Shown here: piece by piece, positions 44,344 through 57,400 of the stretch
Position numbering within the stretch: position 1 is the stretch's first letter
How the letters are laid out: each line of letters begins with the position of its first letter
Origin: Parasulfuritortus sp049322515
Lineage (GTDB): Bacteria; Pseudomonadota; Gammaproteobacteria; Burkholderiales; Thiobacillaceae
Length of the DNA stretch: 64,000 nt
Direction of reading: 5' to 3'
Assembly (NCBI GenBank): GCA_049322515.1
Contig: JBMOQW010000010.1
Location: forward strand, 1-64,000
Program-made: the position numbers and the translations under genes
Notes under the pieces: generated by a model
Told to the model about the DNA's origin: nothing
What the model saw: only the letters and a program-made list of their open reading frames with translations
The model's database searches: none

Positions 44344-45267
44344 TCACGCGGCCTTTTTCTCGATCTGCGCCAATACTTCCTCGGCCCAGTCCTTCGGGGC
44401 CATCGGGAAGCCCAGTCGCGCCCGCGAATCGACGTAGCTCTGCGCCACGGCCCGGGCCAAGTTGCGGATACGGCCGATGTAGGCGGCGCGCTCGGTCACC
44501 GAGATGGCACCGCGCGCGTCGAGCAGGTTGAACGTATGGCCGGCTTTCAGCACCTGCTCGTAGGCCGGCAGGGCCAACTGCGCTTCCATCAGGTGCTTGG
44601 CCTGCTTCTCGTGGGCATTGAACGCGGTGAGCAGGAATTCCACGTCGCTGTGCTCGAAGTTGTAGGCGGACTGCTCGACCTCGTTCTGGTGAAACACGTC
44701 GCCGTAGCTCAAGCCGGGCGCATATTCCAGATCGAACACGTTCTCGACCCCTTGCAGGTACATGGCCAGGCGTTCCAGGCCATAGGTGATCTCGCCGGTG
44801 ATCGGCTTGCAGTTGATGCCGCCGACCTGCTGGAAATAGGTGAACTGGGTCACCTCCATGCCATTCAGCCAGACCTCCCAGCCCAGGCCCCAGGCGCCCA
44901 GGGTCGGGTTTTCCCAGTCATCCTCGACGAAGCGGATGTCGTTCTGCTGCAAGTCGAAGCCGAGCGCTTCCAGGGAGCCGAGATACAGTTCCAGGATGTT
45001 CTCCGGGGCCGGCTTCAGCACCACCTGGAACTGATAATAATGTTGCAACCGGTTCGGATTCTCGCCGTAGCGGCCATCCTTGGGCCGCCGGCTGGGCTGG
45101 ACATAGGCGGCCTTCCAGGGCTCGGGGCCGAGCGCGCGCAGGAAGGTGGCGGTGTGGCTGGTGCCGGCGCCGACCTCGAGGTCGTAGGGTTGCAGGATGG
45201 CACAGCCTTGCTCGCCCCAGAATTTCTGGAGCCTCAGGATGATGTCCTGAAATGATATGACGGGCAT
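44344..45267 (-). CDS. glyQ: Glycyl-tRNA synthetase alpha subunit
   Basis: Catalytic class II subunit of heterotetrameric GlyRS. The 307-residue product starts at ATG 45267 (MPVISFQDIILRLQKFWGEQ) and has the diagnostic GCAILQPYDLEVGAGTSHTATFLRALGPEPW at its motif 1 region (shown only in outline), QVVLKPAPENI and GLGWEVWLNGMEVTQFTYFQ. The frame is open farther upstream but without homology. It is divergent from the giant gene across 149 bp. Confidence 0.96.
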   Translation of the reverse strand: MPVISFQDIILRLQKFWGEQGCAILQPYDLEVGAGTSHTATFLRALGPEPWKAAYVQPSRRPKDGRYGENPNRLQHYYQFQVVLKPAPENILELYLGSLEALGFDLQQNDIRFVEDDWENPTLGAWGLGWEVWLNGMEVTQFTYFQQVGGINCKPITGEITYGLERLAMYLQGVENVFDLEYAPGLSYGDVFHQNEVEQSAYNFEHSDVEFLLTAFNAHEKQAKHLMEAQLALPAYEQVLKAGHTFNLLDARGAISVTERAAYIGRIRNLARAVAQSYVDSRARLGFPMAPKDWAEEVLAQIEKKAA

Positions 45268-45323
45268 GATGCTGATTTGATTTGGAAAGACGGCGATTCT
45301 ACCCGGCGTGACCCAATTTAGGG

Positions 45324-45351
45324 TTGCCGACCCGATGACAGCGGCTAAATT
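45324..45351 (+). promoter_or_regulatory. Candidate promoter of the giant-protein gene
   Basis: TTGCCG at 45324-45329 and TAAATT at 45346-45351 with 16-bp spacing lie about 65 bp before the start codon and upstream of a terminator-like hairpin. Confidence 0.35.
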
Positions 45352-45369
45352 CAGATCAACATATCCTGT

Positions 45370-45401
45370 CTCCCGCGCGCCGACGGCGGGAGTTTCTCTT
45401 T
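45370..45401 (+). terminator. Terminator-like hairpin in the leader of the giant gene
   Basis: CTCCCGC (45370-45376) pairs with GCGGGAG (45386-45392), 9-nt loop, followed by TTTCTCTTT. The ribosome site GGGGA comes only a few bases later, so the hairpin lies in the 5' leader. It may be an attenuator, or it may insulate the gene from upstream transcription. Confidence 0.5.
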
Positions 45402-45416
45402 GCCTGGGGAATGACC

Positions 45417-48400
45417 ATGTCACGCCTGCTCGCCCTGTATCCGTCACGTTTTTTCCTGGCCCTCGCCTGGCTGCTCCTGGCCATGACCTCGGCACAGGCC
45501 GCCAAGCTGGTTCCGGACAAAGGCGAGATCGCGGTCGGCGAGACCGTGTTCGTCAAGTTCGAGGCCGACCTGGCCCTCCTGCCCGACTGGAGTGCCACTC
45601 AGGAACTGGAAATCCTGGCCAGCAGCGGCAAGGGCGCCACGGTCAAGGGCGTGAAGGCGGGCAAAGGCAAGCTGACGGTGAAATACCTGGGCGGCAAGAA
45701 GTCGACCCGGATCAATGTCGTGACCCCGACCGGTGTCAGGCAAAGCTCGGATTCGGTCCCAGTGCCCCCGGTCATGGCGCCACCCCTGGGCACCGGAACG
45801 ACGGTCGATCTGCCCAGCGCGCCTGGCAAGGTCCAGTTTGCCACGACACCTGTCGCGCCAACAGGCAGCTATGACGACTTCACCACGGCCCTGCTTGCCA
45901 AGGTACGCAGCGGGGTCAATCCGACCGATCGCGAACTGCTCCTGCTGATGACGCGCCCCGGGGATGTCGCCACGCTCGCCGACCAATGGCGGGCAGCGGG
46001 CGGTGGCGCGGCCATCGACCAGGCCCTGGCGTTACGCCGGGCCATCGTGCAACGGACCATCGACCGCCTGAGCGCGGATGCCGGGGACGATTTGATGGCG
46101 GTCATCGCCCTGGGCTCTTGGGCAGAGAGCCTGAACCCGGGTGACCTCGACGTCCTGATGCGCGCCGATCCACGCATCGCCAACCGTTTCAACCAGATGA
46201 TCGGCGAGGAGATCAATCGCATTTTCGGCCATGAAAGCGATGACCTGGTCCGGCAATTCCTGTCCGAAGGACGCACCTTCACGGTGGAAACCTTTGAGAT
46301 ATTCGTCTCGACCTTCGAGGACTTTGGCAATTTGCAATTTGTCGCCCTGCGCGAGCAGGCGGAAAAATTGGCCAAGGACGGGCAAATTGACGACGCCATC
46401 CGGCTGATCCGTGAGCAGGCCAACGAAATCATCCACAAGAACCTGCGCGCGCAAAGCTGGACTGCCGCCCATACCGAGTATTACCCCGGGGTTGCGGGAC
46501 AGGACTTCATCCGAAAATATTTCAACACCCCGGGCAAGGCACGCGTCTGGTTCAAGAGCCCGTCCGGCCCACTGACCCAGGCGACCGGGGGCCTCAGCGT
46601 CAACCAGATTGCACCGGAGATCATCAAGAAGATGGGCTTGGCGGTTGACCAAATCACCCCCTTTTCCTATCAACTTCCGGTCATCGCCGACGAATATACC
46701 CTTTGGCTGAAACGTGGCCGGCTCGGCGCCCGCGAGCAGGCCAAAGGCCTGGCCCGAGCCTACGACTCTTTGCCGGGCTGGGAAATCTTCCAGAAACTGA
46801 CACCGGAGGAACAGAACGCCTTCCGCTGTGCCCGCATCCTGCAAAATGTGGATCGGGAGAGCGCCTGGTTGATCGAACATTGGCTGCAGCACTTTGGCTT
46901 CGGCGACCAGGCCCGCTTCGCCCGGGTGGGTGAGGAAGCCCTCTGGAAGCTGCTCAAGCACAGCAACGACCGCTCCATCGCGCTGCTGGAAAACGAAGTC
47001 GCCAACGGCATGCGCAAGGCTGCGGAGGCTCGTCTGGGCAACAAGGCAGCACAGATGCAAGCCGAATTGCTGCGTATCCAGCACTACATGGCCAGCCATG
47101 AACAGCTGGCCGCCTTGAGCAAGCTCGATTCCATCACGTTGTTCAACCTGGGCCAGAGCCTGCCCAGCAACCTGAAGTTCCGCGAAGAATGGAAGGCCCT
47201 TTTCGAACTGATGGCCGAAGGGGTGGAACGGAGCGCCGACGACGCCCTGATCATGGCGCAGCGCCTGATTCGGGTGGCCTTTGCGCAGGGCCGGATGTCG
47301 CGTGAAACCGGCTTGCGCGGACTCGATGCGCTTCGGCGTGGCCAACCGTTGCCTGCCGAAGTCGAAGAAGTCGTGGCCGTGATCCGTCGCGAGTTGACCG
47401 AACTGGCCGCCATCCGCTCGATGACCCCGGCAGTGGAAAGCCTGGCCAGTTGCCAGGCCATCCTGCGCCAGTGGAGCAAGAACCCGAACAGTCTGACCTT
47501 GACCGACGAGGTCGCCGAACTGGTCGGCGAGCTGGCCCGCATGGGCGATGTGGCCCTGCTGCGCCTCGGCTTCAAGGACGCCGAGATCGGCCTGCTGCGG
47601 CAATTGCACCAGGCCCGCCTGGCCGGACTCAACCCCGCCAAGATCGGCGAACGCCTGAAAGCCGGTTCGCCGACCCATTGGAAGGCTTCGCTGCGCATGA
47701 TGGTTGCCATTGGCGGCACGATCTCGATCTACGCCACCATCAAGACCCTGAGCGACCCGAACATCCCCGAGGACAAGATCGAGCAGACCATCGGGGAAAC
47801 CGTCTATTCAGTCTTCCCGACCGTAGGTTTTTTGATGGAAGGGGGCCTGGCCACCGACGCCATGCTGAGTGGCTATGAAGTCGACGGCAAGGCCCTGGCG
47901 ACCAGTTTTGCCTTATCCGTCCTGGAAATTGGTGGCCTGACCGGCCCGGTCGGGGCGACGGTGGCGGCCGTATCGCTGATCAGCTATGGCACCTATGCCG
48001 GCTTCACCCACATCACCGAAACCGAAGAGGATCGACGCTTCGTCAATGCGCTCTATGCCGCACAAGTCAACCGTGACACCCTGGAAGCCGTGAAGGTCGC
48101 CGGCGGCGAGACCCGCAGCTTTGCCACGCGTGGTCTGGCCGTGGTGCCGAACGTCGGCCACAAGAGCCTGGACATCCTCCATACCCCGGCCTTCGTCGAC
48201 ATGTACACGCCCCGCGGTGACGTCCTGCTGGATGCCGGCCCCTATCGCAAGTTCGACACGCCCTTGCGCACCGCCCTGCGCAATTACGTGAAGCGCAATG
48301 CCTGGGATGGCAACAAGGATTTGGCCATCTGGGAAACCGCGGTTCGCCGGTATTTCCCGAACATCGACCTGGATCAAGTCGAATCATGGCAGCTTGGCGA

Positions 48401-51400
48401 AGTCAGCGAACAAATGGCCAATGCAGAGGGCAAGACCTTCAAGGTGGGGGCACACTTGGTGCGGCGCTATATCAACGTTCGCAACATGCTCACCGAAGCC
48501 ACCCTCAACCAGCTCAAGACACGGGTGGCGGACATGGTCAATGTCATTCGCAGCACCGACGAATGGCGCGACCAGCTGGCCGCCATGGAAGTCGAGCTGG
48601 CCATGGAGAAACGCATCGTTCCCAATGCCGAAAACGAAGTGCAAAGCTTCTGGGAATGGGTCAAGACCGCGGCCATGAGCAATGCCACGCGGATCGAGCA
48701 GATCGGCGCGATATGGAAACGACACCTGAAGACCTACGGCGACGGACTCGCCCAGTACCGGCGCTGGCAAAAGATCTACGATGAGGCCGGTCTCAACCTG
48801 CGCCCGGCCAACGAACTGTTCGGCCTGACCGGTCTGGAAGCCGAGGACAAGGCGCGCATCGACAAGGTCTACGTCGCGTTCCAGAACGCCTACGGCAAGG
48901 CAGCTGCCGAGTTCAAGGACGCCAAGGGCGCCCCCTATGACAGCCAGGTCGAATTTGACCGGGATGCCTGGTCCCGGCTGATCAACCTCCGGCTCCGCCT
49001 GTTCGAAGCCGAATTGTTCACCACCACGAGCGCCCGGCGGACCCAGCTCGAACGCGACGTCAGCGCGCTCCTGGAAGAAATCCGCGCACACTATGCCGGC
49101 AAGCCCGTGGCCCAGATCCAGGTCAGCCCAAGTGAACTCACCGAGGGTGACGCCTTCAGCGCCAGCGTCCGCATCGTCCAGGGCAGCGTGCCCAAGAACG
49201 CCCGCTGGGTCTGGCAGGCGAGCGGCGGCGTCCAGCTCGACAGCCGCGCCGGCACCGGCGTTCAAGGCCAGGCCAAACAAAGCGGCACGGTCATGGCTCG
49301 GCTGCTCGATGCCCAGGACAAGGTCATCCTCGAACTGTCCTCGGCGCTGACCGTAAAGGCCAAGGACGAAGGCCCCGGCGGCCGCGACTACACCGGGGGC
49401 AAACCGGGCGGCGACCAGCCCGACACCTACGTGCCTGCGTGCAGTTACCAGTATTCCGACTGGGGCCCCTGCAACCGGGACACCAAGAAGCAGACCCGCA
49501 CGGTCACCGGCAAGACGCCGGCCAAGTGCGACGAGCGCCAGAAGCCGGTCACCGAGCAGGGCTGCACGCCACCGCCCACCGCCGAGGAACTCAAGCACCG
49601 TTACCTGAACTGCCTGTGCCGCTGCTACAGCGGCTGGGCCGGCCACATTGGCGTCTGGTACGACCCGGAAGGCAAGTCGGTCCCGGAATGCAAGAGCAAC
49701 GGCCCCTGCTTCGGCGGCGCCGGCGCCTTCGGCTGCACCCGCCGGCATTTCTTCGGCGCTCCGAACGATTGCTCGAAGAGTTGTTGGGAAGGCGTGTACG
49801 GCAAGGACGGCGGCTATGATCCGGACAAGGCGGACAAAATTCGCCTGGAAGAAAACAAGAAGCACAAGCAGCCCTTGACCGTGACCCTCAAGGCGTCCAA
49901 GAACCCGGCCGATTTTGGCGACATCGTCGCACTCACCGCCGAGGCCAGCGAAGGCTCGGGCGGTTACCGTTACGACTGGGGCGGCTGCGCCCAGGATGCC
50001 AAGGACGCCAGTGCCAAGGTCGTCAACACCCGGCAGTGCCAGGCCTGCACCGCGAACGTCACGGTGACTGACCAGGACGGTGACGCCGCGTCCGATTCCC
50101 TGCGCATCGACTGCACCGCGCTCACCGTCAAGCTGAGCAAGGAACGGCCGGTCGAGGACGCCATCCCGATCGGCGGCAAGGCAGAGCTGTTCGCCGAGGT
50201 GTTTTCCGGCGACCAGCCCGCCGCGGGCAGCTTCACCTATTACTGGGAGCCCAACCCGGACGTGCAATACGGGACCGACCCGAAGAATCCGACCTATGAG
50301 ACGACCGGGGGCGCGCAATCGCGCAACACGGCCATCTTCCGGCAACTGGGCCGCACTCCGGTCTGGGTCACCGTGCTCAAGCAGGTTGGCGAGACCAAGA
50401 TGACCCTGGGCGAATCGGATCAGATCGCGATCGAGGTGGTCAGCCCGTCGCTGACCCTGAAGGCCGACAAGCCGAACCCGGTGGTCGGCGAGCAGGTCGT
50501 GCTCACGGTCGAGGAAAAACCGACCATGGGCGACGACCTGATCACCTTCTGGTGGGAATACCAGGGCGATGCCGGCAATCCCGGCGTGCACCCGAACACC
50601 CCGAACAGCCGGGCCTGGTCCTACAAGCCGAAAAACAACCGGCCGGTCACCGTCACCGTGCATGCCAAGGCCAAGGACACCGGCGACGAACTGGATACGG
50701 CCAGCCTCACCCTCACCGCGCAACAGGCCGAGGTCACCGTCAGCGGCCCGCGCATTGCCGGCCCGGCGCCGATGATCTGGAAAGAAGGCGTCGGCCTGGT
50801 CGCCGCCGAACGCCAGGTCGCCGAACACCAGCGGGTCGAATTCTCGGCCAGCGTCAATCCGGCCGTGGGTGACCTGCGCTATGCATGGCGTGTCGACCCG
50901 TCCGGCTGCACGCTGCACGCGCCGTATTCGAAGGATACCGGCGTCACCTGTTCCAGCACTGGCAGCTACACCCTCACCGTCACGGTGAAGAACGCCGACG
51001 GCGCTGAACTGGGCAGTGGCAGCGGCAGCCTGTCGGTCTCCGTCTCGCAGGCCCAGATCAAGCAGGGCCAGCAAAAGGCCAACGCCAGCAAGCAGCTCGA
51101 CCAGGCCAAGCAGGCCTGGGCGAACAAGAACTACGACCAGGCGGTCAGCCTGGCCGAATCGGCCGCCCTGATCGACAAGGGATTGGCGCAACCCACCCTG
51201 AACCAGTTCAGCAAAGGGCTCAAGGAGCAAGGCTGGGATGCCCTCAACCAGGGCGCGCGCGAGACCGCCATCGACAAGCTGGAAAAGGCCGTGCGCCTGA
51301 ATCCGAACGACGCCGACGCCAAGAAGAAGCTGGCCGACGCGCGCGATCACGTCGCCAAGTGGCCGCAGGTCGAGGCCAAGGTGCGCGAGTTCGACGACCA

Positions 51401-54400
51401 CATCCGCAACAAGCGCATCTGGTCGGCCCAGAAGACCCTGCTCGCCATGCAGGACATCCTGCGCACCATGGCGGCCGGGCAATCGTCGAACAACCCGACC
51501 TGGCGCCGGGTCATGGACGACTTCAACACCGGCCTGCAGGACTACAACCGGTTCACCCAGGAGAAATCCGCCCGTCATACCGAGTATTTCAAGTCGGAAG
51601 ACTATCCGGCGATGTTAAAGAACGCCGAATCGATGCGCGAGCGCGAGCTGTCGCCCGCCGACGAAAAGGAATGCCAGTCCCGGATCGAGTTCGCCAAGCG
51701 CTACCTGCAAGCCGCCGAGTATGCAAAGCAGGCCGACGCCTTGCTCGGGCAAGGCCGCTACGACGAGGCCCTGAGCGCGGTACTGAAAGGCCGCGAGATT
51801 CATCCCAAGTCGGTCGAGGCTGCGGCGCGCAACCTGGCCGATGCCGCCAAGCATTGGGCCAATGACGCTGAACTGAAGCGCGACTTCAAGACTTCCGGCC
51901 ACCTGTTCGACCTCGCCCGCCAGGCGATGCCACAGGACAACGACGCCCATCGCGGTGCCAACAATGCGCCGGTGTACCAGAAACGCGTCGACGAAGTACG
52001 CACCTGGCAGCGTGAGGTGGAGGCCATGATCGCCCAGGGCGACTGGGATAAGTCGGAAGCGCGTCTCGAAGACATCAAGCGCTGGGAAGCCCTGATTCCG
52101 GGTGAGATGTTCCCGGAAACCCGGGCCCTGCTCGATCGCCAGCAGCAAGGCTATGCCGCCTACAAGGCCTGGGTCGAACCGCTCAAGCAGAAGGTCGGCC
52201 GCTATCTGCAACACAATTGCCTGGACAAGGCTCGTGCCGGCATCATGGAAATGCGCGCCAAGCACCTGATCTGGATGGATCAGGACTGGACCCGCGTGTT
52301 CCTAGACGCCATCAACGAAGATCAACGCACGTGCAGCGCGGGCGGCGTCCGGCTCGACAACGATTGCGGCCGGCGCTGCGCCATCGACGGCGAGGCCGAC
52401 CCCTCGGACCTCAAGTCCGCCCTTATTCCGGTCAACACCCTGGGTACGGTCTGGGACAAGCTCTCTGCCGTGGGCGGCAACTTCGACAAGTTCGCCCGCT
52501 TCCAGGGCGGCAGCCTGGTGGTCGACGTGCCGGCCGGCAATGGCTGGGGCAAGACCGGCCTGATGGCCAAGCAGCCGATGTTCAAGATTGGCAAGACCCC
52601 GGTCACGGTGACCGTGACGGTCGACCCCTCGCGCACCACCGGCTTCGCGGTCGCCTTCGCGGCCAGCCAGCATCCGGACGTCGCCCTGATCGACAACGCC
52701 TGGATGAGCTGGGTACGCAACGCCAAGGGCAGCGGCGACCTCTGGCTGGGCAACGTGCAGGACGCCTGGGCCGGCCGCAACAAGGGCGTATCCGGGCAAA
52801 CCTCGGGACAGTCGCCGGCCTCGTTCGTCTTCACCCTGGAACCCGGCCGCATCAGCCTGCAGGCCGCCGGCCAGGCGCCCCTCTCGGTGGCGATTGGCTG
52901 GCTCAAGGAAGGTGTGGCGATCACCCCGCACCTGTTCACCCACCCGACCGAATCCGGCAAGGCCGCCAGCCTGGCCCTGACCGGCTTCCAGGTGGCGTCG
53001 GGCGGCGCCGGCGTGGAAGGTGGCACCGGGACGGCGACGCTGAGCCTTGAGCAGACCCGTTTCGTGCAGGGCGAGCCGATCACGGTGCGCTTCACCGCGC
53101 CCAGCACCTGGCCGCGCGACGCCTGGGTCGGCATCATCCCGTCCAACATCCCGCACGGCGACGAGCGCCAGAACGACAACCACGACATCACCTACCAGTA
53201 CCTGGAAAAACGAAGCACGGGCACGCTTACCTTTACTGCCCCGGCGCCCGGAAACTGGGACTTCCGCCTGCATGACACCGACGGTGGCGGCAAGGAATAC
53301 GCCTCGGTCAGCTTCCAGAGCGTGGCCAAGGGTGCCGAGATGTCCGGCACACTCTCCGGACTCCAGGCCGCGTGGATCGGACTCGACGAGGACAAGGTCG
53401 GCGATTGGGGCAACGGCCGGCCGAACGGCACGCCGGACGGCCATCTGAGTGTCAGCCTCGACCTCTCCGGACGCACTACTTTGAAGAGCCTGGCGGTCTG
53501 GGGGGCCAACGAGGCCGGCGCCAAGGCCGGCGGCCACGTCTGGCACAGCCAGAACACCGGCTACTGGATGCTCGGCGTATTCCGCGACGGGCGCCAGTTG
53601 AATGCCAGCCATGTCGCCAGCCTGGGCGAGTTCGAAGGCCGGGTGGCGCTGGACCTGTATGCCAACCAGTCCGGCTGGTTCGAACCGGGCCGCTGGATCC
53701 TCGTGGAAGCCATCACCGCGGACGGCAAGGTACTCAGCCAGGCTGTCCAGGTCGGCGCATCGGGCGGACGAGACCCTACCGGCGTCGATACCGGCAATGC
53801 CCAGCCCACCGGCAAGGTCGTCCTGGAAGACGATACCGGCGGCTATGCCTGGAACGACCGCACCGAAGTACAGACCCGCAAGGTCAAGAACGGCCGCGCC
53901 GCTTTCCGCTCCGACGGCAACGACCACTTCACCCATCGGCTGGGGCTGGTCGGCAATTACCCAGGGCAGTACCGCTACCTCGACTTCTGGCTGTATTTCG
54001 ACAAGCCCGGGGCAGACCTCCTGCTCCAGGTCCAGGTCGACGGCAGCTGGGGCAAGCGCTGGGGCTTCGAGGCCGGATCACGTTATGACGGCTACGACTG
54101 GAGTCGCGAAGGCACGACCCTGAACCAGCCCAGCGGACAATGGCTGCGCTATCGCCTCGACCTGATCGACCAGCTGCATGTCCAGGCCGGCCAGGCGATC
54201 ACCGGCTTGGCCTTCTCGGCCAATGACGGCGATGTCTACTACGACAGCGTCTATCTGGTGCCCAACCCGAGCCCGCTGCCGGCTCCGGCGGTCCGACCGT
54301 CCGGCAAGCGGGTGCTGGAGGACGACACCGGCGGCTATGCCTGGAACGACGCCACCGTGCTGCAGAAGGAAGTCGTGGCGCATGGTTCGGCGGCCTTCCG

Positions 54401-57400
54401 TTCCGACGGCAACGACCATTTCGTCCAGTATCTGGGCATCGTCGGCGATTACCCCGAGCAGTTCCGCGAACTCTCCTTCTGGGTGTTCCCGATCGGGCCG
54501 GAAGCCGACATCCAGCTCCAGGTCCAGGTCGACGGCGGCTGGGGCAAGCGCTGGGGCTTCGACGCCGGGCCGCGCTACAACGGCTACGACTTCGCCATGG
54601 AAGGCACGACGCCCAACCTGAAACCCGGCGTCTGGCAGGAACTCAAGGTCGACCTGATCCGCGACCTCAAGATCAACCCCGGCCAGAAGATCACCGGCCT
54701 AGCCTTCTCGGCCAACGACGGCGACGTCTATTACGACAGCGTCTACCTGCACGCCCACCCGAACCCGGCACAAAAGCCGAGCTTCCAGCCGGTCGGCAAG
54801 CGGGTGCTGGAGGACGACACCGGCGGCTACGCCTGGAACGATGCCACCGAACTCCAGGATTTCCTGGTATTCAACGGCGCCAAGGCGTTCCGCTCGAATG
54901 GCAACGACCACTTCGTCGCCAACCTGGGCGTGGCCGGCTCCGGCGCCGGGCAATTCCGCGCCATCGGCTTCTGGGCCTTCTTCATGGGGCCCAAGGCGGA
55001 TATCCAGCTTCAGGTCCAGGTCAACGGCAGTTGGGGCCAGCGCTGGGGCTTCGACGCCGGCCCGAGCTACGACGGCTACGATTTCGCCATGGTCGGCAAG
55101 TCGGTCAACCACCCGAGCGGGCGCTGGACCTGGCTCCAGCTCGATCTGATCGACCAGCTCAAGCTGAAGCCGGGCGACAAGATCACCGGCCTGGCGTTCT
55201 CGTCGAACGACGGCGATGTCGCCTATGACAGCGTCTACCTGCTGCCTGCCGGCGCCAAGCCCGGCATCGGTACCGGGAGCAACGCGCCGATCATCCCGCC
55301 CGAACCCGGCGGCCGCGACTACACCTCGCCCACCGCCCCCACGATCCCGGTCGGCAGCGTCGCCCTGGCCCCGGACAAGACCCAGTACAGCCCGGGCGAG
55401 ACCATCCGCCTGCGCTTTTCCGGCATTGCCCGGCCCGCCGCCCAGGATTGGATCGCGCTGTACAGCAGCGGCGCCAAGACCGAGCAATATGGCGAGTGGC
55501 ATTACCTGCAAGGCAAGGCGAGCGGTGAATTGACCTTCAAGGCCCCGGCCAATGCGGGCCAATATGAGTTCCGCCTGATGCTCGACTGGCCCAGTGGCGG
55601 CTACGTCGACGTCGCCCGCAGCCCGGCCTTGAAGGTTGGCACAGGCACTGCGGTGGGCATCGGTCAAACCCCGGCAGGGGGCTCGCTGGGCCCGATCGCC
55701 GGCCTGTGGTCGATCAACGCGAACAATTACGGGGGTCGGCTCGGGTTGGACGACCGTGGCAGTTGGCTGAACCTGCACGGCCACCAGGAGCCGCTCCAGG
55801 CCGTGCACTTCGACGGCCGCACCTTGAGCTTCACCCGTCCGATCAGCGGGGCCACGCAACGGTACACCGGGACCCGTTCCGGCAATCGGATCGAAGGCAC
55901 GTTCACCCAGCAAGGGACTTCAACCGTTTACACCTGGTTCGCCACCCTGAGCGAAGGCGCCCGCCCGGATACAGCACCGGCCACCGGGCTCGCACCGCTC
56001 AAGCTGGTCGATGCCGTACCGAGCAGCAACTCCTCCGCCTTCAAGCGCAATACGCGGGGCGACCTCGAGGTCAATACCCATGGCTACGACCGCACGCCTT
56101 ACTTCATGACCGCTCCGCGCGAGTATCAGCTCGACCTGAGCCGGATCGACCGCGCCTGCCTGGCCGGCAACGCGGCCGGCACGGCGAGCCTGAGCATCGA
56201 CAACTTCATCCTCCTCGAAGTGTTCGACAGCCAAGGCGCCTTCCTCAAGGCCGGTACCATCGGCGCCCACGAAGGCCTGAGCCGCAACGGGCAACGGGTA
56301 GCCGAATTGGCCAGTGGCCACAGCCATGCGGCCTGCGCGGTCGATCTGCGCAGCTTCCTGCCCACCGGACGACCGATCCGGCTCAAGGCTTCCGCGATGG
56401 ATTACGGCGGCGTCGGCTATGCCTCCGACGCCTGGCTGATCCTGGCCGGGGAAGGCAGCACCCGGACTGCCACCGGGACAGGCACGACCCCGGCCAGCGG
56501 CGGTCCGGAAACCACCTTCGGCGGTCACCGCTACCGCGCCGTGCTGGCAAGCGGCGGCATTTCCTGGGCCGAGGCCGAGCGGGCCGCGCGGGCCCTGGGC
56601 GGTTATCTCGCCAGCGTGTCGAGCCCGGCCGAAAACGACGCCATCTACGGCCTGGTCCGCAACGACGACCGCTTCTGGTTCATCGACGGCGCAGGCAACG
56701 GCCAGGGCCCCTGGCTGGGTGGCTACCAGGACACCGGGGCCCAGGAACCGCGCGGCGGCTGGCGCTGGGTCAGCGGCGAGCGGTTCGACTATAGCCACTG
56801 GGCGCCCGGCGAGCCGAACAATTCCGGGGGGGCCGAGCATCATCTGCAACTGTTTGGCTCGGGCACCCTCAAGGGACCGCACTGGAACGACATCGGTGGC
56901 GAATCCCGCTCGGTGCGAGGCTACATCGTCGAATTTGGCGACCAGGGCCGTGACTACACCGGTGGAAACGTCAGCGCCCCTCTGCCTACCGGTTCACGCC
57001 TCGCAGGCACGCGAATCGACTTCTCAAGCGCCCGTCTCCAGGGCTGGCAAGGTGACCATGCCCGCCTGAGCACACCGAGCCAGGGCGGACCGGACGGCAA
57101 AGGCTATCTGCACGCCTTCGCACCGGGTGAAGGGGTCACCGGCTATTTCATCGCCCCGGCCACGCTGCATGGCGACTGGCGCGGTGTCAAGGCGCTGAAG
57201 CTTGCGGTCATGAGCCAAAATGGCAAGCCAGCGGCGCCCTATAGCTATGGCGGCCGCGGCGACATCCACTTGAGCAACGGCAGCAAGACCGCCAGCTACG
57301 TCTTCCCGAAACCAGTGAGCGAACGTTGGCAGACCTTCTCGGTGCCGCTCGATTCTGGGGCAGGCTGGCGCCTGGGCGGGGGCGCCCGGAGCCTGGACGA

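Noticed and set aside
48384..51578. 1064-codon open frame antisense to the giant gene
   Set aside because: Shadow frame. The sense strand shows signal peptide, PKD-like and TPR-like domains, while the antisense translation is low-complexity.
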